This document shows positions 14,801 through 25,311 of a DNA stretch of 64,000 nucleotides, in pieces. The notes under the pieces were generated by a model, which was not told the DNA's origin, ran no database searches, and saw nothing but the letters and a program-made list of their open reading frames with translations. Made by a program: the position numbers and the translations under genes. Every line of letters begins with the position of its first letter. Positions within the stretch are counted from its first letter, which is position 1. Source of the DNA: Liolophura sinensis (Eukaryota; Mollusca; Polyplacophora; Chitonida; Chitonidae); assembly GCF_032854445.1 (NCBI RefSeq), contig NC_088300.1, positions 53,978,984-54,042,983 of the forward strand, given 5' to 3'.

Positions 14801-17800
14801 ATAATGTGACCTTTTGTCATAAAGGTAATTTGTCAGAAAAACCATGTGCATGTACCTGTTATGTGGAACACAGACTTAAATCCCAGTCCATAGCGGCCAA
14901 CTTTCAATCGATCCACCTCTTTGACACTTTTGCGCAACATCTTAATTCCCTCCCAATCTTCCTCCGTAAATCTGGCATTATTGCAGACATATATAGCTGG
15001 TCCCTGCAACAAAACCAAGTAAGTTGCAGATACTTGAACGCATGCATTTATGGGATGATGCTGTGCAACCCAAATAAGAAATGCACATCCTCACATGAAA
15101 ACGTAATCATAACTGGGGGAGATGTGCTGACACGGACGCATTATCTACTCATTAAAGTCCCACATTGGAGGTAATCTTACTGCAGACAATCCTGAAAAAT
15201 TATGAACATTCAATTCACCTGCAATCTGTTACATTTTTATTTCTTTGACAACAAGTTATTAAAAGGTTTTTATCCTTCTTCAATGAATGGAATTTTTTTC
15301 AACCTTCTTCAATGAATAAAATAATGACAAAGTGCCCAAATTATTACCTGAAAATGAGGACAGGAACTTGTCTCGCGTTCTGCACCAAAACTGTCATAAA
15401 TAATCCTGACTTGGGAAGCTCCAGCATCTTCTGCATTTTGTATCAACTCCTGAAAAAGTATATGCATTGTACGTAGTGGTTGTGGAAAGACCACACGGTA
15501 TCCGGTGTCCAGTGGCAACGAAGGTATTAACAGGCTTGGTTTGTAAAATGGTGTGGTTGTCAGGGAACCTTGTGGGTTCAGGCACCTCAATATTAGAAGC
15601 ACTCATCCAACCTTAAATGATGCCAGCGTTGGTTGCATGTGTAAACAGTGGTATAAATAATCCTTAGCATAAACTGTTTAACCCAATATATTTCTGACTG
15701 TTTCTCTCAGTTGTTAAAATGACAGTGTTAATACCACACTTTAATCTACATGACGCCAGCCTGATTACACTTACTAATGCACAGTTTAATAAGATGTTTG
15801 CTGACCTACTCATGTCCAACTTCTGATAGACAGACAGGTTTATAATCCCACTAACTCATGGAGAGCTTTATCACTCTGACTCATGCACAGTTTCATCACA
15901 CTAACTCATGTAAAGTTTCATCACACTAACTCATGGAGAGCTTTATCACTCTGACTCATGCACAGTTTCATCACACTAACTCATGTAAAGTTTCATCACA
16001 CTAACTCATGGAGAGCTTTATCACTCTGACTCATGCACAGTTTCATCACACTAACTCATGTAAAGTTTCATCCCACTAACTTATGGACAGCTTTATCGCT
16101 CTGACTGTGACACAGTTTCATCACACTAACTCATATAAAGTTTCATCACACTAACTCATGTATAGCTGCATCTTACTACTACTGTAACTCATGCACAACT
16201 GCATCGCATGACTTACTCATGTACAGCTGCATCGCACTACTAACTCATGTACGGCTGCATCGCATGACTAACTCATGTACAGCTGCATCACACTATTACC
16301 TCATGCACAGCTTCATCACACTAAGGGGCCTCCGTAGCTCAGTCGGTTAGCGCGCTAACCTAACTCACCTAAGTGAAATATTCTTGAGTGCGGCGTAAAA
16401 CACATCGCACTACTAACTCATGTACAGCTTCAACACACTACTAACTCATGTGCAGCTGCATCGCACGACTAACTCACGTGCAGCTGCGTCGCATGACTAA
16501 CTCATGTACAGCTGCATCACACTACTAACTCATGTGCAGCTGCATCGCCCGACTAACTCATGTACAGCTGCATCGCATGAATAACTCATGTACAGCTGCA
16601 TCACACTACTAACTCACGTGCAGCTGCGTCGCATGACTAACTCATGTACAGCTGTATCACACTACACCTTGACCACATTATCAAACTCATGAACAGATTC
16701 ATCAAGCATAGCTTCATCACACTAACTCATGTAAAGTTTCATCACACTATATCATGTACACCAGCATCACACTACTAACTCATGTACATCATCGTACTAC
16801 TAACTCATGTACGGCTGCATCGCACGACTAACTCATGTCCAGCTGTATCACACTATTAACTCATGTACAGGTGCATCGCACCACTAACTCATGTACAGCT
16901 TCAACACACGACTAACTCATGTGCAGCTGCATTGCTCGACTAACTCATGTACAGCTGCATCGCATGACTAACTCATGTACAGCTGCATCACACCACTAAC
17001 TCATGTGCAGCTGCATCGCCCAACTAACTCATGTACAGCTGCATCACACTACTAACTCACGTGCAGCTGCATCGCACGACTAACTCATGTACACCTGCAT
17101 CGCACGACTATGTACAGTTGCATCGCACGACTAACTCATGTACAGCTACATCACACTACTTACTCATGTACAGCTGCATCGCATGACTAACTCATGTACA
17201 GCTGCATCACACTACTAACTCATGCACAGCTGCATCTCACTAACTCATGTACAGATGCCTCACACTATTAAGTAATGTACAGCTTCATCACACTTACTAA
17301 CATACAGCTTCAACACACTAGCTCATGTCCAGCTTCATCACACTAACTCATGCACAGCTTCATCACACTTACTCATGCACAGCTTCATCACACTTACTCA
17401 TGCACAGCTTCATCACACTAAGGGGCCTCCGTAGCTCAGTCGGTTAGCGCGCTAACCTAACTCACCTAAGTGAAATATTCTTGAGTGCGGCGTAAAACAC
17501 CAATCAAATAAATAAATAAATCATCACACTAAGTCATGTACAGATTCATGAAACCAACTCTTACAGATTCATGAAACCAACTCTTACAGATTCTTCAAAT
17601 TAACTTACGTAAACCTTCACCAAACTCACATACAGGTTCATTAAACTAACTCATGTACAACTTCATCATCACACTATTTCATGTTCGATTCATCAAGCTA
17701 ACTCATGCACAGTTTTGTCAAACCAACTCATCCACAGGTTCATCATACTAGCTTATACACACCTTCATCACATTTTCATGATCACCTTGATCACACTAAC

Positions 17801-18996
17801 TTATGAACAACTTAATCACGCTAATTTATGAACAGCCTAATGACATTAACATATGATCACACTACTCATGATCAGTTTCATCACATTTAATACCTTAGGA
17901 CATGACAGCTTAGTCCTACTAGATAATGAAAAGCTTCATTAAACTAACTCATGATCAGCTTGTCCACGAGAACTCATCGCACTAATTCATGAAAGCCTTG
18001 ATAAAACTAACTAATAAAAGGCTTGATCATGGTGTGATCACACTAATTCATGACCAGCTTGATCACACTAACTCATGAACAGTTTGATCACACTAATTCA
18101 TGAACAGTTCGATCACATTAATTCATGAACATTTGGATCAGATTAATTCATGAACAGTTTGATCACACTAACTCATGAACAGCTTGATCACACTAACTCA
18201 TAAACAGCTTGATCACACTAACTCACGAAGAGCTTGATTACACAAACTCGAGAACAGTTCGAATACACAAACCCATGACTAGGTTGATCACACTAATTTA
18301 TGAAAAGGGCAAATATGTTGTCATATACGGGTCATGATGTTGCAGGCATCTTGCCAAGATCGACCTGCACCTGTTCTGGATCAGTCAATTTGTCAAAATG
18401 GATTCCGCAATAACCTGACAAAATGTCGAGGTCGAATGAAGAATGAAAGTTCAGATATTTAAAACAATCACTCTAATTAGTGTTGCCTCCATTCTTCTTC
18501 TCTTTTTTTTTTTGCATTCAAATTGCCCATCTAATTCATCGTCTGCTGGATACGCTTAGAGGTGAAAGGACACATGGCTGGTTGGAAAGCAATTAACTCA
18601 CATTTTTGTGAAATTTGGAGCATCAGAATGCAGGTTCTGATTTTTGCCTCATCCTTATTAAAACTGTACGCACATCTGTTTTACTGGCATATATCTCAGG
18701 AATTTCACTACAGAACTTTTTGTTTCACCAGAATGCATTACTACATGTATAAGCAATAAAATATAGTAAGATCAACTGTTTCTGTGATTTTATCAATGTG
18801 CATTACAGTGCAAATAGTGTGACATAATTTTGACATACTCTATGATCTAACTTATAATGAGATAAAAGAGTAACAACCTTAAATATCTGCCCATTATCAG
18901 GATACTCCTCCAGGATGGCTCTCAAGTCCCTCACCAGAGGAGGTCTCTTCATGTCCGAGAGCTCTTCTTCGGAGCCTGAGCTCTCCATTGTGTAAC
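1..18996 (-). CDS. SACS: Sacsin orthologue, N-terminal six coding exons (3' end outside window)
   Basis: Coding exons in transcript order are 18878-18988 (ATG at 18988), 15348-15449, 14856-15003, 12451-13904, 9746-9887 and 8893 down to 1. All junctions are GT-AG and the phases (0,0,1,0,1) join into one frame of about 3,616 residues. Three SIRPT repeats are visible. Each has an HSP90-type ATP-binding N box ([32 protein letters not shown]) and a glycine box (GRYGLGF, GKFGLGF, GKYGIGF), starting near residues 16, 1370 and 2355. Human sacsin (about 4,580 residues) has the same order and similar spacing, and a giant last exon. The missing part should hold the end of SIRPT3, the XPCB region, the J domain and the HEPN domain. 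Sacsin is a large cochaperone linked to intermediate filaments and mitochondria. The ATG lies 8 bases inside an acceptor (AG at 18997-18998), so an upstream exon exists. No ubiquitin-like domain precedes SIRPT1 here. I am very sure of the family and fairly sure of orthology. Confidence 0.95.
3250..3830 (-). other. Sacsin SIRPT3 HSP90-like ATPase module
   Basis: Reading leftward: [19 protein letters not shown], then [19 protein letters not shown] (ATG at 3746), then [35 protein letters not shown] split over the glycine box, and ALFRFPLR near 3265. It corresponds to about residues 2345-2540. The core residues are again preserved, so all three ATPase modules look functional at the sequence level. 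Confidence 0.9.
6205..6775 (-). other. Sacsin SIRPT2 HSP90-like ATPase module
   Basis: Within the giant exon, reading leftward: [18 protein letters not shown], then [16 protein letters not shown] (ATG at 6704), then [19 protein letters not shown], then [12 protein letters not shown] and TLFRFPLR. The order and spacing match the second sacsin repeat. The Asn of the N box and the glycine box are intact. This corresponds to roughly residues 1360-1550 of the predicted protein. Confidence 0.9.
8894..9745 (-). other. Sacsin intron 5
   Basis: This is an 852-bp GT-AG intron (donor after 9746, acceptor above 8893). It is AT-rich, and I recognise no repeat or coding segment in it. Confidence 0.8.
9888..12450 (-). 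other. Sacsin intron 4
   Basis: This 2,563-bp intron has its donor directly below 12451 (CAG|GTAAGA) and its acceptor above 9887. Its 5' part holds a dispersed repeat (12130-12395), listed separately. The rest (about 9890-12100) is AT-rich, non-coding and without a repeat that I can name. Confidence 0.8.
12130..12395 (-). repeat. Dispersed repeat R1, copy 1 (unclassified)
   Basis: The reverse complement of this stretch aligns over about 200 bp with 38920-39110. Both contain TGGGTTAAAATGTTGACATA, a GCTGATCA block, and GAATTACTG followed by a TGACGTCATTTTTCT-like block. This copy also carries an internal duplication of the 'cagtctg-c-cagtaattt' segment. It lies in sacsin intron 4, directly after the exon 4 donor. 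I see no terminal repeats or coding potential. Age and class are unknown. Confidence 0.7.
13905..14855 (-). other. Sacsin intron 3
   Basis: This 951-bp intron contains a triplicated 20-bp unit near 14770-14825 (TGATCTTTTGTCATAATG and close variants) and a G-rich patch at about 14388-14410 on the plus strand. There is nothing else recognisable. Confidence 0.7.
16323..16403 (+). mobile_element. SINE family 1 remnant with internal deletion, copy a
   Basis: The tRNA-like head (GGGGCCTCCGTAGCTCAGTC, with an A box) is joined after GCGCGCTAAC to the SINE tail AAGTGAAATATTCTTGAGTG through a short patch reading CTAACTCAC. About 170 bp of SINE body is missing. The 3' end stops at GTAAAACAC with no A-rich tail and passes straight back into the minisatellite. 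It shares the same internal junction with the copy at 17421, so the two are related by duplication and are not independent insertions. Confidence 0.88.
17421..17520 (+). mobile_element. SINE family 1 remnant with internal deletion, copy b
   Basis: This has the same head, the same deletion junction and the same tail as copy a. It keeps the full 3' end CACCAATCAAATAAATAAAT. The flanks read CATCACACTA on the left and TCATCACACTA on the right, which may be a target-site duplication or simply the minisatellite unit. This copy therefore looks closer to the original insertion than copy a. Confidence 0.88.
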
Positions 18997-19249
18997 CTAA
19001 ACAGAAAATGAAATCAATGCGTCAACACCTGTATAATGTACATGTATATTGTAACAGCCTTTATCACCCGCACCATGCATTGGGCAAACTCAAATGAGCC
19101 CCTTACATGGATGAAAATGATGTGCATCTGTCTATCCGCTGGTCCGTCCATTATCCCTTCTGTTTATCCATCTTATACCTACAGTACAGCCGGATCCTAG
19201 CTGAATATCCTACGCCTATCGTGACCGGACCTTACATGGACAGTCCGGC

Positions 19250-20370
19250 CATCATACCCGGTACAACCATGGGTATATCATCCTGCCATCCTGATCGGAA
19301 CTTGGAATTGGGCGCAAGGCTACCAAAGAACTCACCTGTACAAGACACCTGAATGTAAAACTTCGGCCCAATTGCATAGAGAACTGAAATTGTGAGTTTA
19401 GTACATTAGGGTAATTAATATGCTCACAGAGCATCAGTGATGGAACATCCCCCTTACGTAACTGTGCTTTATATGCATGTAAAACGTCAGGTCAATACAT
19501 ACAATACTTTTTGAGATACCACCCTAACATTTTGTTTAACATTGATTCTAATACAAAATACACAAAGTCAGGAATTCAGTAATTTTCGGTACTTAATATG
19601 CACACATCCAATCAACGATGAAATATTCCCCTCATGCTATTGTGGTTCACATGTGTGCAAGCCTTGAGCTCAATACCTGCAGTACTTTTTAAGATACCAC
19701 CCCTAATATTTTGCTTAAAATTGCTTCTTTTATTATTGCACGCTGACATAAGCTACGCCTGTTCTTCACAGGCGGGCTAAAAATTGTGTTGAACCCACAT
19801 AAAGAAACATAAGATTTGGTATCAAGGTACAAAGAATGCAAAACTTCAGCTCAATACACAAAGTACTGACACATTTACTTCAACATGCATTTTAATTTTA
19901 AAGGGAAATCATGAATTTTGTAATTTATGGTGTTTACAATTTACGATAATTTACATGCACACAGCGCATCAACCATTTCACATTCCCTCATGTCACTGTG
20001 CTTTTTTGTCCCTTTGCATCGTTTTAATGTTGTTGTGTGTTATATGTGATGACAACACAGCATTTTGAATACCTGTACTTCTAGACCAGTGACGTCTAAT
20101 AAATTGTAATTTACATATCACCGCATTTTTACCCCTAATTCTGCTTAAGCCATGGTTCTAGGGTGCCTGTAAAATGTTACTATTTATGCAATTACATGAG
20201 CAATCAGAATATTAATAAACACACAGCACATCAATTATGGAACGTTCTCCTGATGCTATTGTGCCGAATGTGCTTGTGAGCTCAGTGAAACTAAGTTTTA
20301 AGATACAACCCCTTACATTCCCCTCAACACCACATTCCCTGTCTTTGGAAGCCGACGTCAATGGGTGAGC
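19250..20370 (+). repeat. Dispersed repeat R2, copy 1, with internal subrepeats
   Basis: Four diverged subrepeats of roughly 220-300 bp share a block like CACACAGCGCATCAA, then a variable stretch, then GGAACATTCCC and a CTCATGCTATTGTG-like block. These blocks recur near 19423, 19598, 19955 and 20218. GAGATACCACCCTAACATTTTG-type sequence follows each of the first two and the last. The reverse complement of 29260-29680 aligns with 19310-19640, including GGCTACCAAAGA and GTACAAGACAC blocks. The family is therefore dispersed and present in both orientations. No ORF or terminal repeat was found. Confidence 0.7.
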
Positions 20371-20736
20371 TAAAAATTGGGTCAGTTGGTAGGGAATTTA
20401 GTTTTATTTTTCTTCTGCCTAATTAAAAGAATAGGAATTTCAAAGAGAGAAATAAAAAAAATCCCAACAAAAAAAAATATTTTTACTGATGGTCACAAGT
20501 TCATGTGCTGTACATTCCACAGCGCCGTTTTAATACGCAGGTCGTCATTACTGTCTCATTCCATCTCAATTTGGCGTCCTGCGAAGTGTAAGACCACACA
20601 GTTTTCATCAGGTTTGTCCAACATCAGATGAGCTTTCCGTAGGACTTGAACCCCGATGTATCCTTGCCTTATATCACATTCAAGACAATAGCATTGCCAA
20701 TCAAAATTTCAGTCCCTCATCATCCAGCGAGTGAGA

Positions 20737-20762
20737 ATTTATAACGCCGTCAAACCGAAAGT
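20737..20762 (-). promoter_or_regulatory. IRF-element plus TATA-like module, copy 0
   Basis: On the minus strand ACTTTCGGTTT (20752-20762) is followed after 7 bases by TTATAAAT (20737-20744). Read on the plus strand, AAACCGAAAGT fits the IRF-binding pattern AAA(S)(Y)GAAA(S)(Y). The flanks resemble copy A, for example the shared ACATGAACTC block near 20776 and 23432. It points toward sacsin. The call rests on motif match and repetition only. Confidence 0.4.
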
Positions 20763-21263
20763 AAACCTGCACAATACATGAACTCCGACCCGTGTCAACT
20801 TCGATCTACGTTGTCATACCAACCAAGCTATCGAGTTGGCCTGACGCTAAGAGCGCCAGATAACACGATATCTTGATGTCACTGTAGTTAAATATGGTTT
20901 AATTGAGATAGTCATGTACATTTCAATACCGCTACTCATTTGCGTGGCATGGTTGTCACCCAACTAAGAGAACCACCGTGAAGTGCAATAGTACGACAGG
21001 TGGCGTATTATTAGTGTCATGTTATTTGATTTGGATATTTTCCTGCTTTGAACATGCACTTGTAGAAGAAATAATTAACGGGCTTTAGTTTTAAACAGCG
21101 GGTATGTACCTTGCAAGTTGCCTATGGTTAATATTTCCCTTGTTTTGTACCATGGACTATAAATAACGTTTTTCTTGATTTGTTTTAAGAAAACTTAATG
21201 TAAAATTTCATTTATCTGCCTGGGATATGTACATGTAGGCCTATATTCGTACAGCAGAAGGGC

Positions 21264-21475
21264 ACCAATGCGGTCGCTGTGAGTTCAAGTCCAGCTCATG
21301 CTGGCTTCCTCTCCGGCCGTAAGTGGGAAGGTCTGCCAGCAACCTGCGGATGGTCGTGGGTTTCCCCCGGGCTGTGCCCGGTTTCCACCCACCATAATGC
21401 TGGCCGCCGTCGTATAAGTGAAATATTCTTGAGTACGGCGTAAAACACCAATCAAATAAATAAATAAATAAAATA
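21264..21475 (+). mobile_element. SINE family 1, 5'-truncated, with target-site duplication
   Basis: The element begins at ACCAATGCGGTCGCTGTGAG, so the A-box head is missing, and it runs to the CACCAATCAAATAAATAAAT tail. A 13-bp target-site duplication (ACAGCAGAAGGGC) flanks it at 21251-21263 and 21476-21488. The perfect duplication and the near identity to the copy at 61435 point to a fairly recent insertion. Confidence 0.93.
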
Positions 21476-23368
21476 ACAGCAGAAGGGCGTGGAATATAAC
21501 TTCATGGTCAAGTGGAGTCAGGACCATTACTGTCTTCAGTCCACCGATGTGTTGCCCTCATACATGGATGTTTTATTGTGCTTTCATAGCGTTAGTCGGT
21601 CGACGAAAAGTTGTTTATGGTGAGCTCGATAAAGAATATAACCAGGTCAGTTCATTGTTACCGAGTGCGGCAATGCAAATAGCGTAATAATTTGTATTTC
21701 TATTCAGAGCTCTTCATAACTTCAGAGCTCGTTTGTGTCATCCCTCCACAAGAATATACTTCTCATACATGCACAGACATGTCAGGTACTGGTAGACATG
21801 TTTACACATAAGTTACACTTATGTATGTCTTTAATAGCTATATGACAAATGCCACGGTGTCCACAGCGGTAATGTTGGTTTCAGAGATTTTTTTTTCTTC
21901 TTAAAAAATACTTATGAATATCGTCTTAAAATCGAAATTTATGTATGGCTGGATTTCTTGACAGTTAATTTGGACTGGGATTATTCTGCTGAAATTAAAT
22001 CACTATGTATACGGTAACTTCAAAAATGCCTATAGAAGACTTACTTTTGTGACCTAAACCTTTCAATTACACCATGACATGTAATCAGAGATAAAAACAA
22101 GCATTCTGGAAGTATTGCTGTCGCAATCTACGCCACTACATCTTTAATACAATTAGAATATTGTAAAAAAAAAAAAGTCCGAGTTCAGATAAGCGTCCTG
22201 AAAATATTGTCAATAACGTGAGGAATTTAATGCAGCTTTATCTTATTTCTGTCATTAATAATATCATTCAGAACGTCACTCAAGGTGAATACTCAAGCTG
22301 ACGGTTCATTCCAATGGTTGGACTGATACAGATATCTTCATACAAAATGAGATAACATGCATTTCTCACGTGAGGAGACCTTTTTTTTTTTGGCTGGCCT
22401 GCCGTTGAGGTTAATTTACAATGGCGACCAGATGAGCCTAATATATGATGTGGTGTAGCCAATAGGAACATGTTCTTTTTCTGTCATTCAGTAATGAGGT
22501 TACCATGGAGGAATAAATATGCAAACGTCTGGGATGAACGAAACAGCTAGAACAGTCCGAGCTTGTGACCTATCTTAAAAACCACTGTAATAAGTACGAA
22601 TATATCGTTACATGTAATCTGACCTAGGCCAAAATTTGAAATGCGATCTTAAAGCTTATTATTCAGCTTTAGAAATTAATATTATGTTCACCTGATCAAT
22701 GTTATCGTAAGACGAATGTGTCCGAAATTTCAACTTTCAGAACCAAAAACTAAGCATTTTGAAGAGGTTTTAAATTTTGACTTAAGTAATGGCTTTGTGG
22801 AATCGGTCCCGAATGTCTTGTATGGATTGAGCCACATGGTTTGGACAGGTGTTATCCTACTGGTGATGTTATTAACAGTTATTTTTAGTCACAAATTTCT
22901 TACTCTACTCATATATGAATGTGCATACGTCATAGACTACTCAAACAACAGCGGTAGCCAGAGATTGTGACCTGTCTTACGATCCTGTCCAATTGATCAC
23001 TAATATGTCAGCATCCACCCTCCAATACATGGCACTTATATTCTTATATGCAATCAAAAATCCTCTACGGACTTTTAACTTGCCAAGTTTCTGATTTGGG
23101 GCAATATATAATCAATTAACATCCACAACATCGGGACGTCACATGCATCACAGCCATCCTCAATAGCTGTCGCCATAATTTCTATTTTCTCAGTTTGAGA
23201 GGTTCAAAACGTGCCGCGTGTTGCATGAGATAAGCATATACCATGGACTTCCAGTCTGATATAAAATCTTACAAGCTTTACAGATTGGCATTCTTACCTT
23301 AGGTCGCAGTCAGCGGTGCATCATAGACGATATTTTCAGTTACCCCGTGACTATGTCCGAGAGCAGCA

Positions 23369-23393
23369 CTTATATAACTGTCAAACCGAAAGT
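23369..23393 (-). promoter_or_regulatory. IRF-element plus TATA box, copy A (best candidate promoter)
   Basis: On the minus strand ACTTTCGGTTT (23383-23393) is followed after 5 bases by TTATATAAG (23369-23377), a good TATA box. A start site about 30 bases further on would fall near 23343. A strong splice donor AAG|GTAAGAA sits at 23298/23297, which would define a short first exon. The next acceptor downstream that leads into a known gene is the sacsin one at 18997. No transcript evidence is available, so this remains a proposal. Confidence 0.45.
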
Positions 23394-23454
23394 AAAAATC
23401 TGAGCGGTGGTTGGCTTACATAAATACATAAACATGAACTCTGAACTGCTCTTA

Positions 23455-23525
23455 ACCACGATCGTTGTCATATGACTGAAAACTTGCTAAATATGACGTT
23501 AAACCTCAAGCACTCGCTCACCCCA
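23455..23525 (+). mobile_element. SINE family 2 tail fragment
   Basis: The sequence reads GTTGTCATATGACTGAAAAC, then TATGACGTTAAACCTCAAGC and ACTCGCTCAC. This matches the 3' end of the fuller copies at 27123 and 30801. The body is absent. Confidence 0.75.
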
Positions 23526-23972
23526 ACTACGAGCATAGTTGCTCACTTTATACCCAAACTTTATTCAAAAACACATGGAATTCAAAATACATGGAAAAAC
23601 AATGTTGAGTGATTTTAATCACTGACGTCCTTCCGACTCGCAAACATCATGAAAATGTTTTCATTTATACAAGAAAGTATTAGAAAGTGACTTGAGCTGA
23701 TTGTAGACTACACGTTGTAGACATTTTAAAACAAATTAGACGCACATTTACTATGACCGGTTTAAAATAGTGCTTTTTTCTGCCGGTGTGGCATAGACAT
23801 AGTGCTGTCAAAGTGATTGGTACTTTAATAATGCAGGAGATCTAAATTGAAATTGTACCTTTGTCCTTTACCACAGATTATGACATGAAGAAATGTATGA
23901 ATTTACTCTTTAAAATATAATACAGTATATAAATTTGCCGCCGATTATACATCATATCTTATGAATGCTATG

Positions 23973-24226
23973 TTTTATTTTTTTCATTGGTGTTTCACGT
24001 TGTACTCAAGAATATTTCACATTCACGATGCTCGCCAGCATTTAGGTTAAATGAAATCAGGCAGAGACGGAGGGAAGCTCAGGAAAATCCGCGGGTTGCT
24101 GACAGATCTTCCCACTTATACCACCAAAGGTGGAAACCACCATGAGCTGGGAACGAACTCACAGCGGCTCCTGAGCCATTTTACTGCGCCAACACGCTAT
24201 AACCAGTCCGCCACGAGGGTCTCTGC
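23973..24226 (-). mobile_element. SINE family 1, near full length, old copy
   Basis: The reverse complement starts with a tRNA-like head (ACCCTCGTGGCGGACTGGTT). It then has the GTGAGTTCGTTCCCAGCTCA B-box region, and ends TTCTTGAGTACAACGTGAAA. It is clearly more diverged than the copies at 21264 and 61435, so it is an older insertion. Confidence 0.85.
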
Positions 24227-25311
24227 GAATGTCAAAAGATATTGTATTCAGGCAATGGGAACTCGTTGTTAATATTTCTCTAAGAGTGTGGTTACCATGG
24301 ATGGATGAATAAATATGTATAGACGTCGGGGCTCTACAAAACAGCCGGGACAGCTCGTGATCTGTCTGACAATCCAGTATAATCCCATACCAACAGGTCA
24401 ATATCCACCTGCAAATACATAACAATCAAATCCTTAGATGCTTTCAACTGTCCTGTATGGATTTTTACTTGCCAATTTTCTTATTTCAGACACTTTATAA
24501 TAGAGACAACATGTTTGGGCCTGACAACATTGCCATTCCTCACATCGATCGCCATTAGTGACAATATAACTAGGCCAGTTCACTGTTATTGACTACCAGT
24601 CAGACCAAATAGCTTCTACAGTAGCCGAAGTCTGAACACAGTACAATTTTATTTCTATCATAAGTACCTTCAGAGGTTATCTGTGTCATTTCTCATCAAC
24701 AACAAGTGTGTTACACATCATGTCAGTCCTGCGTCAATACCGGTAGGTGTACACAGCTGGTGCTCTGTCCCTTAGACTATGACGAGAGGGAAAATTTCCA
24801 TTCTGACTTTGTAAATTCATCTTACTTGGACACTTAACCTTAACCTTACTCGTCACAAGTTTTATTGTAAGAACTGGTGTGTCATGGTTGTCCCATCCGA
24901 TGCTTACACTCAAGTTACAATGAGTAAAATTGTCGACTACTTGTTGATTTCATTCATTCGCCTTGTGTCATTCCAACATCATTGAAAACTGTTTAATGCT
25001 TCGCTTTGCATAACTACGTCCTAATGGACTTTTACTTGCCTAGTTCACATATTGGACTACAATACTGGGGCGTGGCTTCATCACGATTCCCAACACCTGT
25101 CGCCATTTAATACTGTCTCGGTCAGTTTAAGAGGTTAGAGACATGAGTGCATGTCTCGTGTGATACAAGTTACGTGTACATCAGGACAGATATACAAACA
25201 TGACAAGCTTAAATAAACGTTCATGGGGAGGGGGATAGGGGATATCTTAGCTTATTTTTGCTCTCGTTGCAAAAGTTGCTAACCACCCACTGACCATACA
25301 TGTGAGAAAGA

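Larger units (their letters stand above)
15840..18310. repeat. 25/28-bp minisatellite filling sacsin intron 1
   Basis: This is a long variable tandem array. From 15850 to about 16080 a 25-bp unit forms a 75-bp higher-order repeat, present about three times (ctcatggagagctttatcac, then cac-agtttcatcac, then taaagtttcatcac). From about 16150 to 17300 the unit is 28 bp, built on TAACTCATGTACAGCTGCAT. It carries CAGCTG (an E-box and PvuII site) about 20 times. From 17550 to 18310 the unit drifts to a 25-bp form with GATCACACTAACTCATGAAC. Two SINE remnants interrupt it at 16323 and 17421. The array occupies most of the 3.4-kb intron between sacsin exons 1 and 2. I see no coding potential. Confidence 0.93.
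13680..18950 (-). other. Sacsin SIRPT1 HSP90-like ATPase module (exons 1-4)
   Basis: Exon 1 gives [18 protein letters not shown], the lead-in helix. Exon 2 gives [10 protein letters not shown], the N box with the Mg/ATP-binding Asn and Asp. Exon 3 gives [13 protein letters not shown] and [14 protein letters not shown]. Exon 4 opens with [15 protein letters not shown] and reaches VFRFPLR, which closes the module. All catalytic-looking residues of the GHKL fold are present, so this repeat looks intact rather than degenerate. Downstream in exon 4, [17 protein letters not shown] is the conserved middle block of a SIRPT repeat. Confidence 0.88.

Noticed and set aside
16323-16370. A tRNA gene at the GGGGCCTCCGTAGCTCAGTCGG stretch (also 17421, 61435)
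   Set aside because: The A box is good, but no acceptor stem or cloverleaf can be closed and SINE body or tail follows. These are SINE heads.
15840-18310. CRISPR-like array, because of regularly spaced repeats
   Set aside because: The repeats are contiguous and variable with no unique spacers, and the locus is a eukaryotic intron. It is a minisatellite.
22716-22970. An 84-residue ORF with a hydrophobic segment (VILLVMLLTVIF)
   Set aside because: It lies in the decayed tandem duplication, has no homologue that I recognise and no conserved counterpart in the other copy. The hydrophobic run is expected by chance in AT-rich DNA.
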